This document shows positions 1-5,202 of a stretch of DNA of 5,202 bases, in pieces (position 1 is the stretch's first letter; each line of letters begins with the position of its first letter). The stretch covers positions 1 through 5,202 of the forward strand of contig CAKZYI010000786.1 in NCBI GenBank assembly GCA_937884735.1. The letters are read 5' to 3'. Made by a program: the position numbers and the translations under genes. The DNA comes from an uncultured Pleurocapsa sp. (GTDB taxonomy: Bacteria; Cyanobacteriota; Cyanobacteriia; Cyanobacteriales; Xenococcaceae). Below the pieces are notes generated by a model. It was not told the origin of the DNA and ran no database searches. It was given only the letters and a program-made list of their open reading frames with translations.

Positions 1-1
1 C

Positions 2-2440
2 ATCACAGTCATCGTTTCAGGTTTAATTTACCCATTTTTTGCTCACTGGGCTTGGACTGGTTTGCCTTCAAAAGATGCCCTTGGTTTTTTAGCAAACATT
101 GGTTTTATTGATTTTGCTGGCTCAACCGTAGTTCACAGTGTTGGTGGCTGGGTATCTTTGGCTGTCATTTTAGTGATTGGTGCTAGAAGAGGGAGGTTTA
201 CGAGATCGGGAACTCACCATATTCATGGTTCTAATTTACCTTTTTCTGTATTGGGAGTAATGCTGATTTGGACTGGTTGGCTGGGTTTTAATGGTGGCAG
301 TGTGTTGGTTTTAAGTAGAAGCGTGGCATTAATCATCATCAACACAGTGTTGGCTGGTGCAGCAGGAATGATAAGCGCGGGGTGTATTGGTAGGCAACAA
401 TACAAAGTTTCTAAGGTTGAGATTTTAATTAATGGCTCTTTGGCAGGGTTAGTTTCAATTACTGCTAGTTGTAACCTTGTTTCTGCTCCTTTAGCAGTAA
501 TTATTGGGGCAATTGGCGGAGTTTTGAGTGTATTGTGTAGTCGTATTTTATGTTATTACAATATTGATGATGCTGTTGATGCTATTCCCGTTCATCTCTG
601 CGGTGGTATTTGGGGAACACTAGCCGTAGCATTATGGGGCAATCTAGAATCTGCGGGTACAAACCGCCTAAGTCAGCTTTTGATACAGCTATTGGGCATA
701 GTTGTTTGTGCTGTATGGTCATTTGGCATCACCTGGCTCTTACTCAAGAGTATAAATCGTTTAATTCCTTTGCGGGTTTCGATAGAAGACGAAGAAAGGG
801 GGTTAAATATCTCAGAACACTATGCCAAAAGCACGACCTATGAAATGCTTGAGATCATGAACCAGCAAACAGTAAACCAAGATTTAAGTTTGCGAGTTCC
901 TGTTGAACCTTTTACTGAAATTGGGCAGATAGGCTGTCACTACAATCAGGTTATTAGTAGCTTGGAAGCATCTACTCTTAAGTTAAAGAAATTTAATGCT
1001 GATTTGGAACAAAAAATTGCTCGTCGTACAGCGGAATTAACTTTGTCTAAAGAAAAAGCAGAAGTTGCCAATCAGGCGAAAAGCACTTTTATTGCCAATA
1101 TGAGTCATGAGTTGAGAACGCCATTAAATGCTATTTTGGGCTTTACTCAATTGATTGGACGTAACCAAACCTTACCTATTGAGGATCGACGACATCTAGA
1201 TATTATTAGTTCTAGTGGCAGACATCTGTTGTCTTTAATTAATCGGGTTTTAGACTTATCAAAAATTGAAGCAGATCTGTTGATTTTGGAAGAAGAGAAT
1301 TGCGATCTTTACAGTCTTTTAGAGGATCTAAAGCAGATGCTTTATCTAAAAGCGCAAAATAAGAATATCAAGCTCGATTTGGCAATTGAGAATAATGTAC
1401 CGAGATATATCAAAGTCGATCTAGGTAAACTGCGTCAAATTCTCATTAATTTACTTAACAACGCCATCAAGTTTACCAAGCAGGGAAAAGTGGTAGTGGG
1501 TGTTGCCCTGGTTGAAAATGGTAATAATGACACTGAACTGTTGTTTACAGTAGAAGATACAGGTGTTGGTATTGCAGCAGCAGAGTTGAATGATTTGTTT
1601 GAACCTTTTGTGCAAACTAAATCGGGAAAACAATCAAAAGAAGGAACAGGCTTAGGATTGGCTATTAGTCGTCGATTTGTTCAATTAATGGGGGGAGATA
1701 TTCAAGTTCAATCAGTTGAAAATCAAGGCAGTACATTTAAGTTTAATCTCTTAACACAAATAGTTCCCTCAGAAGAGATGGTAGACTCTCAACCTAATCA
1801 AACTGTTGTTTTTCTGGCAGACAATCAACCTGAATATAATATTTTGGTTGTTGACGACAAGGCATTCAATCGAGAACTTATAGTCAAGTTGCTAGAGCCT
1901 ATCGGATTCAAAGTTAGAACCGCAGAAAATGGCAAAAATGCGATCGCTATTTGGCAAGACTGGCAGCCAGACTTGATTTTGATGGATATTAGAATGCCTG
2001 TCATGGATGGATATACGGCAATAGAACAAATTAAATCTAATCGATCGTCACGTACTAAAATTGTGGCATTTACTGCTAGTGCTTTAGAAGAAGAACGTTC
2101 GGTTATTTTGGCAACAGGTTGTGATGATTTTTTGCGTAAACCTTTTGAAATGGAAGAATTGTTATCTTTGATGCAAAATCATTTAGGAGTGTCTTATGTT
2201 TATGCAAATTCTATAGATGAGCAAAAGCCATCAACAGCTTCATTTTTAGAGTTAAATAATGATTCTTTCTTGGCTATATCTGATGATTTGTTAGCTCAGT
2301 TATACAAGTCTATTATGGCAATTGATTTAGATAAGATTGGAGAAGTTGTCAATCAAATCAGTCAAGAGAACAAGCTTCTTGCTCAGGCTATCAATCAGCA
2401 CATAGATAATTTTGAATCAGAACGCATCTTACAATTTTAG
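2..2440 (+). CDS. Ammonium transporter (Amt) / hybrid histidine kinase fusion, 5' end missing
   Basis: Predicted membrane ammonium sensor that phosphorylates itself and its own receiver. The frame is open to the window edge, so TTG at 62 is an internal Leu; roughly the first 130-150 residues (Amt helices 1-3) are missing. Counting that Leu as 1: Amt helices 4-11 fill the start to about 230, with the DFAGSTVVH signature (His25), GWLGFNGGS (Phe76, Ser80) and IPVHLCGGIWG (His178). The twin pore histidines and the Phe/Ser matching AmtB F215/S219 are therefore kept. An Amt-type C-terminal tail (236-260) follows, then a HAMP-like stretch (272-302), a coiled coil (300-340), HisKA with SHELRTP (His349), HATPase with N box (Asn467), DTGVGI (Asp499), FEPF and GTGLGL (528-533), and a receiver with Asp598/Asp599, Asp642, Thr671 and Lys693. 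All catalytic residues are present. The last 80 residues are a helical tail without an HPt HxxKG motif. Amt-kinase fusions such as Ks-Amt5 are established ammonium sensors; whether this one also transports is unknown. Confidence 0.93.
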   Translation: MTVIVSGLIYPFFAHWAWTGLPSKDALGFLANIGFIDFAGSTVVHSVGGWVSLAVILVIGARRGRFTRSGTHHIHGSNLPFSVLGVMLIWTGWLGFNGGSVLVLSRSVALIIINTVLAGAAGMISAGCIGRQQYKVSKVEILINGSLAGLVSITASCNLVSAPLAVIIGAIGGVLSVLCSRILCYYNIDDAVDAIPVHLCGGIWGTLAVALWGNLESAGTNRLSQLLIQLLGIVVCAVWSFGITWLLLKSINRLIPLRVSIEDEERGLNISEHYAKSTTYEMLEIMNQQTVNQDLSLRVPVEPFTEIGQIGCHYNQVISSLEASTLKLKKFNADLEQKIARRTAELTLSKEKAEVANQAKSTFIANMSHELRTPLNAILGFTQLIGRNQTLPIEDRRHLDIISSSGRHLLSLINRVLDLSKIEADLLILEEENCDLYSLLEDLKQMLYLKAQNKNIKLDLAIENNVPRYIKVDLGKLRQILINLLNNAIKFTKQGKVVVGVALVENGNNDTELLFTVEDTGVGIAAAELNDLFEPFVQTKSGKQSKEGTGLGLAISRRFVQLMGGDIQVQSVENQGSTFKFNLLTQIVPSEEMVDSQPNQTVVFLADNQPEYNILVVDDKAFNRELIVKLLEPIGFKVRTAENGKNAIAIWQDWQPDLILMDIRMPVMDGYTAIEQIKSNRSSRTKIVAFTASALEEERSVILATGCDDFLRKPFEMEELLSLMQNHLGVSYVYANSIDEQKPSTASFLELNNDSFLAISDDLLAQLYKSIMAIDLDKIGEVVNQISQENKLLAQAINQHIDNFESERILQF
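1940..1947. repeat. HIP1 octamer GCGATCGC
   Basis: Perfect copy of the highly iterated palindrome that is abundant in many cyanobacterial genomes. It lies inside the receiver-domain coding region of the kinase and supports a cyanobacterial origin. Confidence 0.85.
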
Positions 2441-2551
2441 ACACATAATAAGACAATCGGTTGAACTATTTTAATTAATATTTTTAGATTTATTTAATAA
2501 TACGTTTGATGATTAAAGTATAAATTTAAAGCTGATTTTGGGCAGTCTAAC

Positions 2552-2557
2552 TATAGT
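2552..2557 (+). promoter_or_regulatory. Possible -10 box (TATAGT) of the haem-HAMP gene
   Basis: TATAGT matches the -10 consensus at five of six bases and lies within the palindrome ACTATAGT (2550-2557). It would start transcription near 2564, about 17 bases before the ATG at 2581. There is no convincing -35 box at 16-18 bases spacing, so this is weak. The 140-base gap after the kinase shows no clear terminator, so read-through from the kinase is equally possible. Confidence 0.25.
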
Positions 2558-2580
2558 GTTTTTGAATATTAGCAGACATC

Positions 2581-3492
2581 ATGTTAGCAGCCCTAAAAGA
2601 TCTAAAATTAGGTGTCAAACTTAATTTAATATTAGTTGGTATCTTAATTAGTGCGATCGCAGCCTGTGGACTTTTCTTATCGAAGATTTTAGAAAATAAA
2701 ATCGAACAAGAGGTAGCAGATAAAGCTTTTCTTATGATAGAAACCATGAACTCAGTACGAGACTATACTAGCTCTCAGGTTAAACCCGAACTGGCTTCAA
2801 GATTAGCTACAGAAGCATATTTTATTCCTGAAACTGTTCCTGCCTATTCTGCTAGGGAGGTTTTTGAAGGGTTAAGGAAACAGCCTGAATATGAAAATTT
2901 TCTTTATAAAGAAGCAACTCTCAATCCTACCAATATGAGGGACAAGGCAGATGGATTTGAAACTGAAATTACGCAACAATTTCGCCAAAATAGACAACTT
3001 AAAGAAAAAACTGGTTTTCGTTCTAACGGTGATGGTCAATTCTACTATATTGCCAGACCTTTGGAAATTAAAAAAGCTAGTTGCTTAGATTGCCATGATA
3101 CGGTGGAAAAAGCTCCTGCTAATCTAATTAGTACCTACGGAAAAGAACATGGCTTTGGTTGGAAAATGAACGAAATTGTAGCTTCGCAAATTGTTTCTAT
3201 TCCTGCAAGTAAGGTATATGAAGCTGCTAATCAATTAAAATTATCGGTATTAGGCATTGTTGCTAGTATTTTCGTAGCTGCGATTATTTTAATTAATTTA
3301 TTTTTAAACCAGTCAATTATTCAACCGATTAAAAAAATAGCAGCCAAGTCTAATAATATTAGTACTGGGGATCTTGAGCTAAAATTCACCCATAGCAGTA
3401 AAGATGAAATAGGCGTTTTAGCCAAAGCTCTAAATCGTATGGTTCAAAGTCTCAAAATGGCTTTTGAAATGATTGAAGATGATGAAGATTGA
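2581..3492 (+). CDS. DUF3365 (Tll0287-like) haem-sensor membrane protein with HAMP domain
   Basis: Predicted inner-membrane receptor of 303 residues with a c-type haem outside the cytoplasm. A short N-terminus leads into membrane helix 1 (about 12-34). The extracytoplasmic domain (35-218) follows, with a single haem-attachment motif CLDCH (Cys168, Cys171, His172) just after FYYIARPL, and the downstream GFGWK segment (191-195) usual in DUF3365 proteins. Helix 2 (220-243) leads to a HAMP domain (245-293: QPIKKIA, GDLEL, DEIG, ALNRM) and an acidic end (EDDED). No kinase, cyclase, phosphatase or methyl-accepting region follows, so it must act through a partner or is a stand-alone receptor. DUF3365 has a PAS-like fold; Tll0287 binds haem through His and Cys, but here the only Cys outside CXXCH is Cys29 in helix 1. 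The start is fixed by a TGA 18 bases upstream (2563-2565) with no other start codon between; no clear Shine-Dalgarno is visible. Domain calls are strong, the signal sensed is unknown. Confidence 0.9.
   Translation: MLAALKDLKLGVKLNLILVGILISAIAACGLFLSKILENKIEQEVADKAFLMIETMNSVRDYTSSQVKPELASRLATEAYFIPETVPAYSAREVFEGLRKQPEYENFLYKEATLNPTNMRDKADGFETEITQQFRQNRQLKEKTGFRSNGDGQFYYIARPLEIKKASCLDCHDTVEKAPANLISTYGKEHGFGWKMNEIVASQIVSIPASKVYEAANQLKLSVLGIVASIFVAAIILINLFLNQSIIQPIKKIAAKSNNISTGDLELKFTHSSKDEIGVLAKALNRMVQSLKMAFEMIEDDED
2653..2660. repeat. HIP1 octamer GCGATCGC
   Basis: Second perfect HIP1 copy. It lies in the codons for the first membrane helix of the haem-HAMP protein. Confidence 0.85.
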
Positions 3493-3511
3493 TTTAAATT
3501 AAAAATCAATC
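3487..3511. repeat. Inverted repeat overlapping the stop of the haem-HAMP gene
   Basis: GATTGATTT (3487-3495) and AAATCAATC (3503-3511) form a perfect 9-base-pair stem with a 7-base loop. The left arm contains the last codon and the TGA stop. No T-run follows directly on either strand, so alone it is not a canonical terminator; it could protect the mRNA 3' end or work together with the adjacent hairpin. Confidence 0.45.
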
Positions 3512-3512
3512 G

Positions 3513-3543
3513 AAAAAATCTATTGATAGCAATATAGCTTTTT
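3513..3543. terminator. Candidate bidirectional terminator between convergent genes
   Basis: A hairpin TATTG-ATAG-CAATA (3521-3534) is flanked by A6 (3513-3518) on the left and T5 (3539-3543) on the right. Read on either strand it is therefore a stem followed within a few bases by a T-run, as expected for a terminator shared by two converging genes. The stem is only 5 base pairs and AU-rich, so it is weak. A competing longer pairing exists: GATAGCAATA (3525-3534) with TATTGCTATC (3562-3571), 10 perfect base pairs around a 27-base loop. Its right arm covers the stop codon of the minus-strand gene, and on the minus strand it too is followed by T6. Confidence 0.4.
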
Positions 3544-3566
3544 ATTAAATCACATATTATTTATTG

Positions 3567-4061
3567 CTATCCCAATAATTCTCTTTTAAATTCACTTGAT
3601 TGTTTTGGATCGGGTATTTTTTTGGCTATAGTTTCTACAAATTCTATACGAGTTAAATTTTTCTTTTTGCTAAAAGCTTTTTTGCAAATAACCTGAGAAA
3701 TTGGACCAATATATGTAGCCAGCTTTTTTTGACATAAAGCAACAAATTCTGGCTGAACAAGTGAAGAATCAAACGGTATTTTGTCACCCTCATCCAAAAA
3801 AGAATCAACAGGATCGATTTTGGAAACTACAACATCTTCGCTCCAAATTTGCAAATGCTCTTCTGTTTCGACTATGATGCACATGGCCTGGTTCTGTACT
3901 TTGCTAAGTCTTTGACAATACAACTGAGCAGCACTGGGATTAAGAAGAGAAAATATTGGTCCTGGTTTAAAAGATTTGCCTTGATACGTTCTTTCTGGGG
4001 AATTAGTTCTAGCGACTGAAAGTTGACTAAATTCTTCTATTGATATGGATAATGTATTCAT
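3567..4061 (-). CDS. Hypothetical protein with C-terminal DUF8082-like domain
   Basis: Predicted soluble protein of 164 residues, no signal peptide or membrane helix. The start is placed at ATG 4061; the frame continues three codons up to a TTG at 4070, but ATG is preferred and sits well below a possible -10 box. The N-terminal part (1-80) includes GPIFSLLNPSAAQLYCQRL and a hydrophobic strand MCIIVE followed by LQIW (60-73); I do not recognise it. Residues 105-163 (EFVALCQKKLATYIGP, then IPDP at 149-152 and SSEFKREL) resemble a short helical domain found at the C-terminus of various cyanobacterial regulatory and hypothetical proteins, with hallmark L-x-x-x-IGP and IP-(D/N)-P...F; I believe this is DUF8082, from memory. 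Its biochemical role is unknown. It converges on the haem-HAMP gene and is separated from the gene upstream of it by a long gap, so it is probably transcribed alone. Confidence 0.75.
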   Translation of the reverse strand: MNTLSISIEEFSQLSVARTNSPERTYQGKSFKPGPIFSLLNPSAAQLYCQRLSKVQNQAMCIIVETEEHLQIWSEDVVVSKIDPVDSFLDEGDKIPFDSSLVQPEFVALCQKKLATYIGPISQVICKKAFSKKKNLTRIEFVETIAKKIPDPKQSSEFKRELLG

Positions 4062-4408
4062 TATGTACAAACACAGGTTACGCTGAACAGTATAATTGCT
4101 ATGTCTGTTTTAACTTAAATTTTATTTAAATACATATATTTTTAAAAAAACTACAAAGAAAAAATTAGAAAACTTTCTTGTTGATTAAAGTTGCTGACAA
4201 AAATAAAAGTGAGCAATTACAAAAGGTATATCTATCGTTGTTTTAGTTACTGTTTATAAATAATATCTATCATTTAAGTCATTTAATTATATCGAAAAAC
4301 TTATTAAATTATTTGTTTATAAACCTCTAAAAGCTCATAAAATTGTTGAAATAAAGTTTATTAAGCAATTTGAGTTTAATTCTCTTAGTAATTTAGTAAT
4401 TGTAATAA
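4062..4408. other. AT-rich 347-base gap without a gene
   Basis: No credible coding frame on either strand; stops are frequent and G+C is about 20% (hand count over 4081-4380). It should carry the 3' end of the Tab2-like transcript and the promoter of the DUF8082-like gene, both on the minus strand. Short repeats seen: ATATCTATC at 4228-4236 and 4263-4271; GTTTATAAA at 4252-4260 and 4315-4323, the latter inside palindrome GTTTATAAAC; tandem TTAGTAAT at 4385-4392 and 4393-4400; and an arm pair AAATTG (4340-4345) / CAATTT (4366-4371). At this base composition most could be chance. No tRNA, CRISPR or recognisable riboswitch is seen. Confidence 0.6.
4089..4094 (-). promoter_or_regulatory. Possible -10 box (TATACT) of the DUF8082-like gene
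   Basis: On the minus strand TATACT (five of six consensus bases, context AATTATACTG) lies 27 bases upstream of the ATG at 4061, which would leave a 5' leader of about 20 bases. The best -35 at suitable spacing is TTAAGT (4113-4118, 18-base spacer), only three of six matches. Promoters with a -10 box alone are common in cyanobacteria. Confidence 0.35.
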
Positions 4409-5202
4409 TTAATCGTTGCTAACTAGATCTTGTCTTAGTAGCCAAAAAGCAGTATGTGTCATCCCAGAATCATCTGGCTGAATTGAAATAAAATGTAGTC
4501 CTTTTGCCAATTGTTTTTTTTGCTCATAATTTCTCGCAATTTCCGCTGCTTGCTCTGATTCAAAAGTATTAAATATCCATCTATCTACTAAACCCGTTTC
4601 TAAGATAAAGCCACCTGATTTACCAACTTCAGTAGGAATATAATTAATAAAAGCAGGCTTTTCTTGTCGTATCCATTGAGCAATTTGCATTGATTTTCTT
4701 CCGCCATATAAAACCATCCCAGGGATAGAAATATCAGAAGCAATTCCTAAATTAATTGGATATAGAGATTCTGGTAATTGACAAATAGGAATAGGGCGAT
4801 CGCCAAACATATCTACAATTTGACCAGCTTTAATATTAGCTATCTGCCATTTATCTCCCCAAAGATTTTCTGGTAGGGGTTGAGGTACGGGTTTGTCTAA
4901 TTTGATTGGATCGTAATTGGGATATTTGTTTTGATATTTTTGAATTAACGATTTTTTCAGGGCAGTAGTGTTTCTAGTAGCTTCTACTGTAATATTTAAC
5001 TGTTGGGCAGCAGCAGTAATAAAGCCTAATGCTTGGGGACGAAATACTTGAATCTTATCTGGTAATTTATTCTGCGCTATTTCTTGAATTTTCTCTACTA
5101 GCCATTGAGTATTAGCTTGGGAAGAATAACATTGAATACTAGCAGTTTTGTATTTATCTATTTGTGTGCTCAAGATAGAATCAACAGGAATACAAATTAC
5201 CA
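4409..5202 (-). CDS. Tab2/Atab2 (DUF1092) family protein, N-terminus beyond window
   Basis: Cyanobacterial member of the family of Chlamydomonas Tab2 and Arabidopsis ATAB2, RNA-binding factors needed for translation of photosystem reaction-centre mRNAs such as psaB; the bacterial role is less settled. The frame is open to the right edge: the TTG at 5173 is an internal Leu, and codons upstream read VICIPVDSI. The visible part is 264 codons plus stop. Counting Leu at 5173 as 1, family hallmarks are: PDKIQVFRPQ (38-47), LNITVEATRNTTAL (59-72), PVPQPLPENLWGDKW (95-109), DRPIPI (125-130), the segment ISIPGMVLYGGRKSM (148-162), GGFILETGLVDRWIF (187-201), and the C-terminal GLHFISIQPDDSGMTHTAFW (225-244). 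It looks intact and soluble. Usually this family starts with a WELDFYSRP-like motif, which would lie just outside the window. TAA stop at 4409-4411. Confidence 0.93.
   Translation of the reverse strand, partial: VICIPVDSILSTQIDKYKTASIQCYSSQANTQWLVEKIQEIAQNKLPDKIQVFRPQALGFITAAAQQLNITVEATRNTTALKKSLIQKYQNKYPNYDPIKLDKPVPQPLPENLWGDKWQIANIKAGQIVDMFGDRPIPICQLPESLYPINLGIASDISIPGMVLYGGRKSMQIAQWIRQEKPAFINYIPTEVGKSGGFILETGLVDRWIFNTFESEQAAEIARNYEQKKQLAKGLHFISIQPDDSGMTHTAFWLLRQDLVSND
4796..4803. repeat. HIP1 octamer GCGATCGC
   Basis: Third perfect HIP1 copy, in the extended form GGCGATCGCC (4795-4804). It lies in the codons for the FGDRP stretch of the Tab2-like protein. Confidence 0.85.

Noticed and set aside
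62..64. TTG at 62 as the start of the Amt-kinase
   Set aside because: The frame stays open to the left edge and encodes Amt helix 4 (VIVSGLIYPFFAHWAW) before it, so this is an internal Leu codon.
223..405. Minus-strand frame of 60 codons
   Set aside because: Lies antisense inside the Amt-coding region and shows no domain; a shadow of the real gene.
610..843. Plus-strand frame of 77 codons
   Set aside because: Overlaps the Amt C-terminal coding region in another frame; no recognisable protein.
1451..1633. Minus-strand frame of 60 codons
   Set aside because: Antisense to the kinase ATPase domain; Cys- and Phe-rich composition typical of a shadow frame.
2280..2440. HPt phosphotransfer domain at the end of the kinase
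   Set aside because: Helical character fits, but the HxxKG phospho-acceptor motif is absent.
2547..2747. Minus-strand frame of 66 codons
   Set aside because: Antisense to the start of the haem-HAMP gene and its leader; no family features.
4068..4070. TTG on the minus strand as the start of the DUF8082-like gene
   Set aside because: An ATG lies three codons downstream at 4061 and there is no ribosome-binding site that favours the TTG.
4237..4250. NtcA-like site (GTT-N8-TAC)
   Set aside because: One mismatch from GTA-N8-TAC, no suitably spaced -10 box and not upstream of a nitrogen gene; expected by chance.
5171..5173. TTG on the minus strand as the start of the Tab2-like gene
   Set aside because: The frame remains open to the right edge and the extra residues (VICIPVDSI) fit the family's N-terminal region.
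1..5202. CRISPR array, tRNA/rRNA gene, insertion sequence or defence system
   Set aside because: No regularly spaced repeats, cloverleaf-like segment, transposase or nuclease motif, or terminal inverted repeats with target duplication were seen on either strand.

Overview
The window looks like a stretch of low-G+C cyanobacterial chromosome. Three copies of the cyanobacterial HIP1 octamer (GCGATCGC) lie at 1940, 2653 and 4796, one inside each of three genes, far above chance in AT-rich DNA of this length. The protein content agrees: a Tab2/Atab2 (DUF1092) protein typical of oxygenic phototrophs, a CXXCH haem-sensor protein of the DUF3365/Tll0287 type, and a hybrid histidine kinase with a cyanobacterial-style C-terminal tail. 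Genus cannot be set from the sequence.

Layout. Positions 2-2440 (+) hold most of an ammonium-transporter/hybrid histidine kinase fusion. Its N-terminus lies left of the window. After a 140-base gap, 2581-3492 (+) encodes a membrane protein with a haem-binding extracytoplasmic domain and a cytoplasmic HAMP domain. This gene converges on 3567-4061 (-), a 164-residue protein with a C-terminal domain known from other cyanobacterial proteins but of unknown role. The convergent gap holds inverted repeats that may form a bidirectional terminator. A 347-base, very AT-rich gap follows (about 20% G+C by hand count). Then 4409-5202 (-) encodes a Tab2/Atab2 protein whose N-terminus runs off the right edge.

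How the genes may work together. The two plus-strand genes are both membrane receptors that send signals inward: one presumably reads ammonium, the other redox state or a ligand at a c-type haem. The kinase has its own receiver domain. The haem protein has no output domain beyond HAMP, so it would need a partner. That the two cooperate is inference from adjacency only. The Tab2-like gene probably belongs to photosystem biogenesis and looks unrelated.

The most notable object is the Amt-kinase fusion. Amt-histidine kinase fusions are a known class (for example the ammonium sensor Ks-Amt5 of Kuenenia), so it is not a new system. Its arrangement, with a retained Amt C-terminal tail, a HAMP-like linker and a receiver, next to a stand-alone haem-HAMP receptor, deserves a second look.
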